Origin: Caenorhabditis elegans
Lineage: Eukaryota > Nematoda > Chromadorea > Rhabditida > Rhabditidae
Reading direction: 5' to 3'
Assembly: GCF_000002985.6 (NCBI RefSeq)
Contig: NC_003283.11
Coordinates: 5,890,001-5,954,000, forward strand
Length of the DNA: 64,000 nt
Shown piece by piece: positions 1 to 12,247 of the stretch. Both the position numbers and the translations under genes were made by a program. The notes under the pieces are model-generated. The model worked only from the letters and a program-made list of their open reading frames with translations, did no database searches and had not been told where the DNA came from. The stretch's first letter is position 1; every line of letters starts with the position of its first letter.

Positions 1-3000
1 AAATGTGTTTCACATTCCCCAGTGAATTGAATCATTTGCGAATCCTTGGCAAAAGTAGGAAATTAAAAAAGGAGTGGGAGTGAGTCAAATCGTCCTAAAA
101 CTTTCTTTACTTTGAGTTTAAAGATGTAGTAATGAGACCAGTTCAGGAAAAAATAAGGAAACTCTTTTCCTTTGATATAAATTTTTTGTTCTGACTCATT
201 TTTTTCATGGTTGGATATTTTACTTATTCAAATGTTTCTCAACGAGTTGTTGTAGTAGGCAGGCATTCATATCTACGGCCTATTTTTGCAAGGGCGTAGG
301 TCATGTAGGCAGGTAGGTTGTTTACCTACTTTTCATAATTCAATCTAGTTTATTAGCATTCATAATTTCAAAGAGTTTGACCAAATACCACAAATACTGA
401 TCTCTACACTTTTATACTTTTGAATCTGCTATAATTCCCTTGAACTTGATGAAGTTCCCTGACAAAACCTATTGATCATTGAGTTCATCTTGAAGTTTAA
501 TCATTAAACAATTGTAATTTGCTATGAATATATTTCTCCCTTCTCAACATAAATCGTGAAACTTTTTCAATACAAATAATTTATAATAAATAATAATCAA
601 AAACAAAAATTATACAAACTTAACGCATCTTTTATTGCCCATAGATCTAGTGTTCAAAAAAAGAAAGAAGCAAATTACCATATATTTCCAGTCCTTTTTC
701 GATATTTTCACACAATGAGCCACTTGGTTCTTGGTCACTGTTTTTGTTTATTTCGAATTCGGACATACCAAAAATATAAACACAAGACTGCTATAAAGTC
801 AAACGTTTTGATACTTTGCCTCTATTCGCGAATATTATTATTCCGAAACAATGCTGATGTATGGTATAAGTTCGCCATCATTTGCTATTATTCATGTGTT
901 CATAATCGGTATTTCTTTTGCAATTTTTTCACTGAACCATGTGCCCTTTCAATCCAGAACAGTACTGAACAACATATTGTGTTGAATTGTATTTCCATAC
1001 TACTCATGTCTCATGAAAACACTTCCATATATTAACAAAAACGCTTGTATTTGTACTGATTCATAAATTCCTGGAAAAAATCATAAATTACTGTTGTTGT
1101 GGAGGGAGAACGTTTCAATTTTGACCAAATTATAACATTTTCAACGACAAAGTAGGTCAAATTCTAGGGGTGTTACGCATTTTTCCCTGCGTGGAAGCTT
1201 TCAAAAAACATCTCCGATGTTCCACTATTCACAATGTTACACTTTTAGAAAAAAAAAACTCATCTAATTATTACCCGTCCTTTTGCCAATTCAATGCATA
1301 TTTCAACAAAAGCTTCATCTCTTTGAGCCACATTCTCCATTCTCCCATTCCTTTCAATTTCACGTGAACTTCTTCTCTTTCTTCCGACAGCTGTCCCCTA
1401 TCCCACATACGTACTTGCTAACTTTGTGTCGATTTTTTGCAAAGTCGATGGGATAGATGGGAGGTGTCAAACTCAGTGTGTTTTCATTTTTCAATTTGAA
1501 TTGATGCGTTTGACCTTCAATTTATATTTCTAGTTTAATCTGTGTTCATTTTTTTTCAATTTTGAAATGAATTTCCACGAACCCGAATTCGAAGTCTCCT
1601 ATTTGTAAATTATCATAAGTTGAGAATTTCATCTGTAAGTTTTTTATATTTTGTGATTTGTAAGAATATTTTTTTGTACCAATCTGCATAGTTCTAAAAA
1701 TATTTATTTCTTCGCTTTTTCTCACATTATTTTATAAAAATTTGTCAGCGTTTACTTCCTGGTTTTTTTGGTCAAATCGTATTCAAAGGATGGGTCACCT
1801 GTTTTGAATGAATATTAATTAGTTTAATTTTAGCCATTCGATATATGACAAACGTCACTAAATGCCCTTCAGGCCACATACTTTTCAATTGTAACTTCCA
1901 AATTTTTAAAAACAACAACTGTCTATTTTGGCAACTTAAGTGTTTATCGTATTTAAGACGTTGGTTGAGTGAGAAGTAATTTTTTGAATCGCAAATCTAG
2001 TGAAATTTTTCTATCATACTGTTGAATAGCCTAGTACCTTATTCCATTGTAGACTCACACCTCTAACTCTACTTTGACAGCGTATATTTCGGTTATTTTT
2101 AGTTTTTTTTTTCAAAAATTGCAAACTGACAAAATATTTGCAAAATATTTTTCTACATTTTGATTGTAGAACATTTTTTGATAAATTTTAAGAGAACCGA
2201 GATATAAACCGTCAAAGTAAAGCAACCGTAAGTATTCCAAAGTTGTGCAACTCACTCGCCACCCTAACTGAAAATCATTCAAAGAAAATAAGCACAAAAA
2301 ATTTTACAGAAGTAATATTTTAATTGGAGTAAATAGATGTTTTGGCAAAATGTATTTTGTTTTTTTTTCAATATTAGTCAAAGCTTTGGCAAAATTATGT
2401 GCTGCGAAAACTTGTTAAATAACATTTTCCGAGATTATTAATTGTTATTTTTTTAGTTTTTAGATTTGATATTTGTAATTTAAAGCAGCGAAATTTTTTT
2501 AAACAGGTCATTCCTTTGCGCTGCCTTTAAGATGTATCCAGTTTTCTGAAATTTATCACAACGTTTTGCAAAATTATTTTTTTAAAACTACAGTTCAAGT
2601 TCCCACGTGTTTTCATCCCCCACCGCCTTCATATCTCATGTGCCTCTCTTCCTATTCAAGGACCCGCGTCCCATGCGTAGGTTTTTTTTCCCAAATGTTT
2701 CGCTCATCCTTGACAAGGTTAGGTAGGCTCTTTTGAAGTTGAGAGACCCTTTTTGATGCCTAAAATGTCTAGTCAACTGTTCAAAGTTCAAAAACCTCTC
2801 TTGTTCTTGCCGCCATCCTCCGTTTCATTTTTTTTCTCACTGGGACACTTGAACGCTAAAACAATGAAACATATATTTGTTTATACCTTAAAAGACCTTA
2901 AAACTGACCATTATTCATGGGTTTCAATTAATTTGATATCGACACAAATGAGTACGCGTGCGCTCTCACATTGGTCTCTTTTTTATCCATTTTGGCGGCA

Positions 3001-3345
3001 ATAGCCATGACACACAAAATCGCTTTTTTTCAACATTCTGGCGATTTTCGACACGGTTCGCCTGATCCAAAATTGTTTTATTTTTTGTTTCAATGTTCTC
3101 TATTTTCAGTATTGGCTTATTACCATGCTGTCTGGAATAAATATTCCGGAAAAATGTGTGACTACCCGATTGACTTTCAAATTTTCGTATTATATATTAT
3201 TTCTATGGGTAAACATTGTCATCCTTGTCTCTTCCTCTTCTCTCTCTCTCTTCTACTACTTATTATCTATCATATGTGTGTTCGAATCATTGTCAACTGA
3301 TTTTTGTGCTTTTTGCAGGAAAAAACCCACTTCCTGATACTGACA
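1..3345. other. Non-coding upstream region
   Basis: No exon with convincing coding character was found on either strand. Open frames here are short, have no recognisable domain and lie in AT-rich sequence. The stretch holds a small cluster of GTAGGCAGG-like words near 255-325 and many poly-T and poly-A runs. The last few hundred bases probably carry the promoter of the phosphatase gene at 3346. Confidence 0.6.
245..330. repeat. GTAGGCAGG-type dispersed repeat
   Basis: Several copies of a word close to GTAGGCAGG and its relatives (gtaggcaggc, gtaggcaggtagg, tacctac) crowd into about 80 bases. The same vocabulary returns at 61780-61935. This is seen directly. I infer a dispersed, partly palindromic repeat rather than a regulatory site. 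Confidence 0.4.
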
Positions 3346-4874
3346 ATGAGCACAAGCACAGCGCCTTCATCGGCTTCATCTGATGCGGACTCACTGAACC
3401 ACGATGAGAATCCAATTAAAGCTGTGATTTTTGACTATGGAGAAGTAATGTGGATGCAATCAAGAAATGTTCATGTTTATAGAAGTGAGTTTTTTTTTTA
3501 TCTTTAAATAAAAGGTGGCAGGGTACGGCAAAGAGGCAAAAATGGAAGAAGAATGCAATTTTCATAAATTTTAGAAAATTTTATTGGTTAGTCTGAGGGT
3601 CCGAATAAAACTTTTTTCGGATAAAAATATATTTTGAATTTATTGTACGGGTTCTGCTTTGAGATACAAGTTTCAATTTCCAGAAATCGAGGAAGACAAC
3701 AAGTTATTCGATAATTCTCTGATCCCTACACTAGTTAGCAAGGAATTGTCGAGTATTCTCCCAAAAGGATTTCAAGAAGATTTATTAACTGGAATTTACA
3801 CAGCCAAGGATTTCGATAGACTTTTCCTGTCGGCTTACAATCGAAAGGTAAGATTTTTTTTTTGAGAAATTTGAGCGAAAAAATTTTCTGTTTCAATTTA
3901 CGGAGTTTTCCATTATTTTAATTTTCCAAAAAAAAAATTATCATTTTTGCAAATAAAAATTTTGAGCCAATTTTCCAGAATATTTTTTCGAATTAAAAAA
4001 AAACATTTTCAATTCAAGTCCAAGCCTAATAGTAAGTCAATAAAATATTTTATATGTTCTCATATTCAGTGCCGAATAAAAAGCTGGGAAATCATTAAAA
4101 AACAAATTGCAGCGAAAATTTAAAAAAATTTAGAAAAAACATCTAGTCAAACTCGACACTAAAAGCTTAGTGCAAAATTTGGTTTTGACTGATGATTCCC
4201 AATATTAAAAACAAATATCACTTTATCAAAATTTAAATCAAGTCTGAGAGTCTAGATGTTTGATTTAAAAAATCATAACTTATGTGAAACACTTTCAGTT
4301 TGGCTCACAAGTGGAAAGTCTCAAGTTCTTCTCAGCCACGGAATATGATAACGATGCTGTCTACGTGAGTTTCTGTTTTTTTGAAGATTTTCCTAAACTC
4401 TGAAGCTATCATTTTTTTGAATTACTATTCCAGAACAACTGTTAAGTTCCGTTTTCTCTCGCTTCCAACATAAAAATCTAGCAGAAATATTTGCAAAACA
4501 AAGTTATTGTTTTTCAGGAAGAGGCGGTCCTTACAGCGTGCCAGAAACTTCGAGAACGGGGAGTCAAGACGATTTTAATGTTGGACACTTATCATGTTGA
4601 CGAGAAAAGAAATGGGCGAAGAATTCCGAATATGGAAAAATACTTTGATCACGTCATTGAATCATGTAAAGAAGGAGTCAAAAAGCCGGATCCAAGATTT
4701 TACCAAATCGCATTAGACTGTGTAGATGTTCAACCAGAGGAAGTAATTTATATTGACGACTCAAAAATTAATTGTGAAAGTGCAGCTGTGCTTGGTATTC
4801 GATATATTCAAGTATTCAATAGTATGGATATGCTAGAGGATCTTCAAGAAATATTGGGATTCGATTTGGATTAG
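3346..4874 (+). CDS. HAD-superfamily phosphatase, epoxide-hydrolase N-domain-like
   Basis: Four exons (3346-3484, 3684-3847, 4299-4364, 4518-4874) join in phase to give 241 residues. HAD motif I is AVIFDYGEV with the nucleophile Asp near residue 30. It is a DxG form, as in the EPHX2 N-domain and ACAD10 group, not the usual DxD. The motif III lysine lies in GVKKPDP (about 178) and motif IV is YIDDS (Asp 203-204). The helical cap corresponds to exons 2-3. The likely role is hydrolysis of small phosphate esters in the cytosol; the substrate cannot be told. The start was chosen as the first ATG after a TTTTGCAG acceptor ending at 3318, which looks like a trans-splice site 27 bases upstream. No upstream coding exon is supported. 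Confidence 0.85.
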
Positions 4875-5387
4875 AGATCATCAATTATTTTATTTATTCT
4901 TTCGTTATTATTTTTCTGCTGCTATCATTTTCATGTTTCGTTACCATTTCATTCTCTTTCCTCCTTCTCCGGTGCTTGTAAATTTCGACGCATTTTTATT
5001 TTCGATAATCTTTCTCATTTCTCAATTGTCCCATTGTTCTTGTACATAACTTTTCATATATTTTTCTCCCACAATTGCCATTTTTGGCAAATGCCAAAAC
5101 ACAGAGAGATTTTCGTGACAACACAAAAAGAAATGTTTCAACTGGTTATATTTCCTAATGATTGACATCCCACCATGCTTACTATTATACATAAATCGTC
5201 TTCTTTCTTTTAATTCGTATGATTTGAACATGTTGTCATCAAGAAGATTGCCTAATCGAATCACAACATACAGGCTTACAAAAAGAATTTGATAAGCGTC
5301 TGATACCAGTTGAATATGTTCACCCGGCGCTGACCACAGCTTATTTCCCTTTCGAGAATTGTAGATCATAGCTGGGCAACGGCTGAT
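4875..5387. other. 3' UTR and short intergenic region
   Basis: The stretch is T-rich directly after the phosphatase stop, as nematode 3' UTRs are. A 115-codon minus-strand frame covers much of the rest, but it has no domain, no matching splice sites and random composition, so I treat it as spurious. The promoter of the Ground-like gene must lie here. Confidence 0.5.
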
Positions 5388-8300
5388 ATGATTTTGCCAT
5401 TGCTATTATCACTATTCATATTTTTACCGGATGTTGCTGAAGGGAATTGTCATGGTGAGCTGTGCTGAAAAATTTAAATAGAAAAGAAGTGTAATACCTT
5501 GACCTTGAAGACCTTGAATTATTAACAATATTGTTTACTTCCTATTAGTATGGAGGGAAAGTATAATTTTTATCTTTGATGTTTAATAATTGTCAAAGTC
5601 TATAAATTATTTTAGGGTTTTCAAAGTTAAATTTATTTATACATATTTGAGTGATATATCATTTTATTATCTTTCTTAATTTCCCAACAGTTTTTTATTT
5701 ACTTGCAGACAATTTTAAGCAGCAAAGCTACACTTTTAACACCTAAAACTTCGATCTTAAATTTATTCAATGCTTTTTCCACTGCTTTAGAACACTGTAG
5801 AGTTGCTAGAAATTAAAAAAAAATTGAAGGGTTCATTGGTAGTAAACATTCTGAAAGCTTTTAAATTTTTTCATTTTTCATTTTTCATTTTTCAAAACAT
5901 CTAAAATTTTGTTGATCACAAATTTTTCAAAAATTCTTTCAGAATGTTAACTTACTTTTAAACAAACTAGAAACATCACAAGGCTAAACAAAAAACTTTC
6001 TCAGCAACAAATCGCGATTTTGCAGTTCCTAACCCTAGACTTTTTCAGATCACAGGTATGGTGTGCCAAGCAAATCATGTAAACGAGTTAAAGATCCCAC
6101 ATTTCAAATACGTGGCGATATTCGGATAGTCCCAATGTGGGAGTTCATTTTAATGAAAGAACCATCCGAGAAACGTGTCAAAAGAAGTACATCATTTCGA
6201 AATGGAACACTTCGTTCGGTTCATTCAGGGGGAAATCATGGGCTGCCTGTTGATTCTTTGCCAACCTCGAATAAAAATTTAAATCAAGCAAATAGTTTCA
6301 TAAAGGTGAGATATTGATTGTGAAAGCAGAAACTTGTAAAACAAATTGTATTATCTCAGACTCCAGTGCTCCATCAGCTCCTTATCCAGCCAATTGATTC
6401 CAGTGCTCCAGCTTCTCCGGTTCAAAGGCATATAATTCAAAGTCAAGGCAAACCAACTATCGGACAATTGCCTATTCATGTTAACAAATCAAAAATAAAC
6501 ACTAATCACAAAACTAAGCGTCAAGGAGTTTACTCTGCATTGGCACAACCTCCTCCAGCTGCTAAATGGGGGAACAATAGACCAAGCTATCAGAATCCAA
6601 CTCCATCTTACCAACAAGGTTACCCACAGCAGTTTCCTGCACCTCAACGACAACAGCAATATCAGCCTCAACCACAAACTACAAACTATAATCAGGCACC
6701 CCAAAGGCCGCTATATATTCCACCTCCTCCACCAAAACTACAAGTATATCCTCCACAACAACTTGCTGAAAATCCTTATCAAACTAGAAATGGTGTGAGT
6801 GTTAAAATACTTCCGCAAAAACTAACTATAATTATCATTACAGGTGAATAACTACAGATCGAGAAATAGCTACGGTACAAACAATAGAAAACACGGAAGA
6901 AACGGAAAGAAAGGAAAGTCTTCGAAGATGTGCAAAATGTGCAGAAAGTTGTCTGAAGAAGACGAGAGTGAGGAGAAGGAAATGGCATGTGATCGTAAGT
7001 ATTCTTAAGGTTAAAGTGGAAATAGCGTTTTTCTGGTTTTTCTTAACAAGAAAAAATTTCAAAACATGGCACATATTTTCGTATTTTTCTAGTTTGCTCA
7101 AAATCACGCCGGAAAGGAAAGAAAAAAGGAAAATCTCTTCGTGATGGAATGGTCGGTGGTCGTCGAAAGAGTAGCAAGAGCAGTGAAGACAGTGATGATC
7201 ATGACGATTCTATGGAAGGTGAAGGTGGAGGAACTGAGAATTTTACTAACGACGATGAGAATGGAGCAGATGATTACGAGGATGATGGAGAATCTACTAC
7301 TATTAAGGTTCGAACCATATTACGGTAAAGTAATACTTAGATTTTCAGCCAAACGCAGTTTCACAGCCGACAATACTTGATTTTGTGGAGAGATCCAAGC
7401 AGCAGAACAAGCTGATGAGAATCCCAGTTTATCGTGGAAAGGTTTCATTTTATAATTGAACTAGAACAACACATAAGTTTTAGAAACTTGAAGCTGAATC
7501 GAACGGAACTAGTGGTGCTTACGAAGATGGAGATGACAATGGTGAACATAATAGAGAAGAAGAAGAAGAATCTTCCCAATACTCATCCAACGTAAGCCTT
7601 TTAACTTGTTCTATGAAATTTAAGTTTCAAATTCTAGATCCGAGACATGGAACAACCGACTAAATATTCAAGCAAACCAAATGTAAAATACTCATACCCA
7701 CCAAAAGATACACTTCCTCTTCAAACTTGTTTTCATAATCCATCTGGATATGTCTGTTGTAATCTTGAATTGAACAATGTCGTTGAATCAACCTACAAAG
7801 AAGTCAGAGAACTACCAAATTTCAATCCGTGTAATCTTCAACTTATCGCCAACAAGGTTCAACGTGCCAGTGAACGAATGTTTGGACACCCGTTTGAAAG
7901 TATTGTGTCACATGCAGATTTTGCCCAAAACATTAATTTTTCCGGCGATTTGGTGTGCAAGTTAGAAATCGATGGAAAGTGAGTTTTTAATGCTGCGGGT
8001 GATTAAAAAACGTCTAAATGCAATCTTACCGCATATAACATGTGTACAGTTTGAAAAATTAGCAAGTTTAAAAAAAATAAAAGGTGGCATCTCTTGGCCA
8101 TCCCAAATGTTTTAACTGAAATCTACAAGTGCCCAGCAACCTGTCACAAAATTTTTTTTTTTGAATTCCGGACCAAAAACGAGAAATCGAATATTTTTGA
8201 AATAAATTCCTTTTTTTTTCGAATTTTTAACAGAGTTTTGTGGTCGAAAATTAATTTAATAAAATCCAGAAAAATACTCCAGGTCGGCGATTTCTTAATA

Positions 8301-8443
8301 AAAACTAATAAAACCTTTAAAAAATTGAGTTGATTATTTAAAGATACATGATTGCTTACGGGACACCTTACCATGCTGATGATGCAGTTGGACCTCAAGG
8401 ACCCGACGGAAAACCGTTACCAGTAAGATCACTGAAATTATGA
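5388..8443 (+). CDS. Ground-like domain protein (hedgehog-related grd/grl family), secreted
   Basis: Nine exons (5388-5454, 6049-6305, 6360-6794, 6844-6994, 7093-7307, 7349-7441, 7484-7591, 7638-7978, 8344-8443) join in phase to about 588 residues. The first exon is a signal peptide ending near AEGNC. The middle is low complexity: Pro/Gln/Tyr-rich, then Lys/Arg-rich, then very acidic. From about residue 460 lies the Ground-like domain, recognised by PSGYVCCN, NPCNLQLIANKVQRA, FESIVSHADFA and DLVCKLEIDGKYMIAYGTPY. Such proteins are nematode-specific, secreted, and linked to cuticle and epidermal matrix. The last acceptor (ttatttaaag) is weak. A donor-like GTAAGA at 8423 could add a different last exon, so the final ten residues are uncertain. 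The domain call is firm; which grl gene it is I cannot say. Confidence 0.85.
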
Positions 8444-8537
8444 CACAAAATTACTTTTTTTCCATTATCAATTTATATGTATTTTTTAAAAATTTAAAAG
8501 CAGCTCAATATTTGAATTTCATTATTAAATTATTTAT

Positions 8538-10043
8538 TTATCTATTCAATTGTCTATTCCCGCTTGTTGACTGGTCTGGATTACTATACATTTGTGTTTG
8601 AGTTCTGTCTTGAACTACATTCTTAAAGCATTTTTTGCAAAATGATCTGGAATATAACTTTGCATTCAAGAATCACAATCAAATAACATACCTGACGAAA
8701 AATTCTCGGTAAGGTTTGATAAAAACTATGTATATAATAGGAGATATTACGGGCATAAAAATAGCACATGAGAAAACCAAATGTTCGTAGACTTGACCTT
8801 GGAACAAACCAAATCTTACTGAAATTGAAACTCATCTTCACACATTCCCTCAAGATTTTTGAACTCACACCCCATAAACAGCCACGAGGTAAAAAATGAA
8901 GTTGATGGAAGAATTGCTTGAATCGTTAAAATTTTTAGCAGTTGGTCGTGTTGTGCCCTGGTACCCTTTGACATAGAACTTTGGTTTTTCTTTAAAACCT
9001 TGATTATTTTCCATCGAGTAATGAAAATAGCAATATAAATTGGTGTAACAGGGAGTGTGGTATGCAGCATTCCATAGACAACAGATGGTGTATATAAATT
9101 AGTAATTCCAGTTATCAAAATAGAGCTATCACTGAAGTCATAGTCGGGGTGAACTCTCATGAGTATTGGAAGAATTTCGAAGCGCTCCACAAAATTTGTC
9201 CAGTATGTTACCTGAAGTTCTGGTGATATACATTAATGTGGTGTGATTCAGATAAATTTAAGCTTTCATGGGTAGGCAACCGCAAGTTATGGCCTGTCTG
9301 GAGCCTGCCGGCCTTTTCAATGCGTTTCTGCTATGCGAAATACGCTTCTTGGTCAAGTTTTTTTTCCAAAAATGCCAAAATCTTTTTTGTATTTTTTCTA
9401 AAATGTTGTTTATTTTCAAAAAAGATACTGCGGTGGGGAGCCAAAAATATATCTAGTCGCCAAAATGAAAAGCCAAAAAAACCAATTGTCAATTACTTAC
9501 AGCTTGCAAAAACGAGGGAAAATAAAAAGCAAGAATCACCAATAAAATATTATTTCTTTTAAAAGTTGTCTTGAACAAAATCAAATATCGATATGCGAAA
9601 GAAATGAGCAACGACCAAATTGAGTGGGTCAGTGTGTGTAAATACAAACTGAATCTGGAAAAAACTCTTTGAATATATTTTTTTGAACAGATTAGGACCT
9701 ACCCAACGGCACAAGCTGTCAATCCAAAGTGTTTGCAAACACCATTCATAATATGTGCCATTGAATCTTCATTCGGGTAGGGCAGAACCCTGAGAAGGTT
9801 TATCAGTTTTATCATTTAGATTTTTAAAAAAGTATACCTGATTTCAATAAAAATGTCCAAAATACAAGCAGCCAGATCAAAAATAGCAAAATTTAAAATC
9901 AAAATTGAATACAAACGAATATGTTTTGGAGTTTCAAATATAACGAGTAGTATGAGAACTGCATTCAGAATGCATCCAGTACCTCCAAATATTGCATGAA
10001 GGATCCGGAAATAACTTGTCAATTCACTGTCCGTTATCATCAC
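8538..10043 (-). CDS. Serpentine chemoreceptor, srd class (copy A)
   Basis: Six exons on the minus strand (10043-9838, 9789-9703, 9654-9501, 9211-8869, 8818-8692, 8646-8538) join in phase to 341 residues with seven hydrophobic segments. The srd signature is clear: GCILNAVLILLV and YSILILNFAIFDL in TM1-2, TLTHSIWSL before TM3, LHTTLPVTPIYI in the middle, MSKGTRAQHDQLLKILTIQA before TM6, and SPIIYIVFIKPYRE after TM7. The tail carries SFCKKC. It is a predicted G-protein-coupled chemoreceptor of ciliated sensory neurons; ligand unknown. Four of its introns fall exactly where introns fall in the second srd gene at 15015-16351, with identical exon lengths of 87, 154 and 127 bases. A second in-frame Met follows the first directly. 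Confidence 0.88.
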
Positions 10044-12247
10044 TGAAATTATGGAATAACGGATGGAGAAAAAACTCGAATGTCGTTTTTAGTCGCATGA
10101 CTATTAATTACAAGTTATATTTATCAGCGAACGACTATTGCAAATTATGAATCAGAGAGAACCCAAGAGAAAATAGAGATCGAACTAAATATTTTTAATG
10201 TATCTAAACACAATCTTTTGTATCGAAAGGAATGTGGGAAATGTACAGCAGCCCAATAAGAAATTAACGGAAATAATAAAACGGTATGAAAATTAATTAC
10301 CGGCAACTCCGCATTACCTTTCAACAAAAGATACAAATTTGGTTCAGAAGTTTGCAAACATGGGAGTTTAAAACGACGTGCGCAAAGGTTGGGTGAAAAA
10401 TTTGACATGATTGGGTAGATGTTTCCTTTTTAAACATTGTTAGCTTGTTTCAAAAGTTGGCAAGAATTGGGCAAGACTGCACCAAAGTTTAGTTCAAATT
10501 TGAGCTCTTGTTAATGTCTCACCCAAGGTTGAACCCTCAATAAAGTTTTTTTTTTCAATAATTGTGAAGTGTTGATTGTGAATGATTGTGAAGTGTTGTT
10601 GGGCGAAACCTGTCCGCTTTTCGCCGAACTTTTGCTCAAGGTTTGCAACTTTTTAGTATTTTTTCACTACTTGTAATAGTCACTACTTGTAAACGTTAAG
10701 AGTGAAACTATTTTCAGTGACTAGGAGTAGCCAGTGGTTAGATGAATATATATGTATTTGAAAAATGAAAACAAAAAGTTTCTATGCTCAAAAAATCTTG
10801 AACTCCTCGAGCTGAGAACGAACTATGAAATTTACTAGACTGCTCATTATGTATGACATTTAAATGTGTGACTTCCCGATTCACAAGGTTTGCCTAAAGT
10901 ACAATAAAAACATAATAGAGAACTTTTGATTCAATTTAGGTACAGAATGATCACGAAGAAAATAGTGCGATGTGTGTATTATTTTTTATTAAATTTTAAA
11001 TTAAAAACTGGCATTTAAAAAAGTGTATTTTCTAATTTGCTGACCAGCTTACTATTATTTATCAGCCAATACTTCATATTAGTTTCAAGCTAAAATGTGA
11101 TTATTCATAAATTTAATAATAGAAGGAATCGAATTCTCTAAAAATAAAAGATCAGATTTTGTCAAAAATGGAAGTCTTTTATTTACTTGGACACCCAAAA
11201 TTTATTTTGATCTATGGTCGGTTTCGTTTTGCATTCAAATTATACCTTACAAAACATGAAACCATAAACTTTATTAAGTTTTAAATATAAACTCTAGGAA
11301 GAAGGTCGTGATAGGTCTAGGATGATGGAAAGCAGAAAGTTAATCATCTGAATCGTTCTATGTTTCATTTCGTTAACTTCATTTCATCACAGTTGGATTT
11401 CTCTCGTCGTCCATTTTTTTGAAAAATTGAATAATGAGCTCTAAAATAAAGATTGCAATTATTCTAGTAATCAGAGATTACGAATATTCCGTAAAAAAAA
11501 AGGAATTTATTTAAAAATGTGCACTAATTTTTTTGTTTGAAATATGCACAAAGTCGTGATAGGAAAAGGTTTTTTTTCCACGTATTCGTGACAAGATACA
11601 ACCATTATTACTTTGGAAATTCAAAGTTCATTTGGACCATGTAATTTGAATTCAAATTATACCTGTCAAAGCATGTCACCCTGGATTTTATCAGAATTCA
11701 TTAGAAGATACGAATCCTCAAGAGAAAAGTCTAGGCTGATGAGAAGCAAGCAAACAAGTAAGAAAAGTGAGTGAGACATTTATGCTATACATAAATTGTA
11801 TGCGTAATGTTAATTAGGGTCATTTAGTTCCAGATTATTTTTAAGTTTCAAATTTGCCGGAGCCTTTTTTATATACTGGAGACATCGGCTGATAAGAATA
11901 CATACATCGCAACTGAAATTTTCAAAAAAATAACTCATGTACAAGTTGTGTTATCTCCGTTCAAGAAAAATTGATGAAAAAAAACTAATAGGCAGTGCAG
12001 ACGCACTTACTAGCCTCTTATACAGGAAAACAAATAAAGATATATTCATCCAACTCATAAAGATTTCTAAACTGCCATTTCAACAGTCGTAATAAATTAA
12101 ATTAAATTTTCCTAAAAAATGTTTTTAATTACAGAAGAAATTCAACGAAAATGTGATTCACGCCAATCACGTTAAGATGGAAAGGTATTATAGAAAAGTT
12201 CAATTTGATTTATTTCTCGACTTTTCGATTTTTCGTGAATTTATACA
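10044..12247. other. Intergenic region between divergent srd and USP genes
   Basis: No exons were found. The region serves as 5' flank for both the minus-strand srd gene and the plus-strand protease. It contains a short direct repeat of GATTGTGAAGTGTTG at 10560-10600 and a degenerate duplication listed separately. Confidence 0.55.
11231..11755. repeat. Degenerate direct duplication, copies about 415 bp apart
   Basis: Two segments share ordered words at almost constant offset: ATTCAAATTATACCT at 11233 and 11650 (417 apart), CAAA(A/G)CATG just after, and GTCTAGG(A/C)TGATG at 11315 and 11729 (414 apart). This suggests an old tandem duplication of about 100 bases of non-coding DNA. Seen by eye only; no alignment score was computed. 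Confidence 0.4.

Noticed and set aside
715-1367. Two plus-strand open frames of 106 and 65 codons
   Set aside because: No domain, no usable splice partners and random composition in AT-rich DNA.
5022-5369. Minus-strand frame of 115 codons
   Set aside because: It lies in the 3' flank of the phosphatase gene and has no signal peptide, domain or splice sites.
9236-9562. Plus-strand frames of 108 and 62 codons
   Set aside because: They are the antisense of an srd intron and of exon 3 of the same gene.
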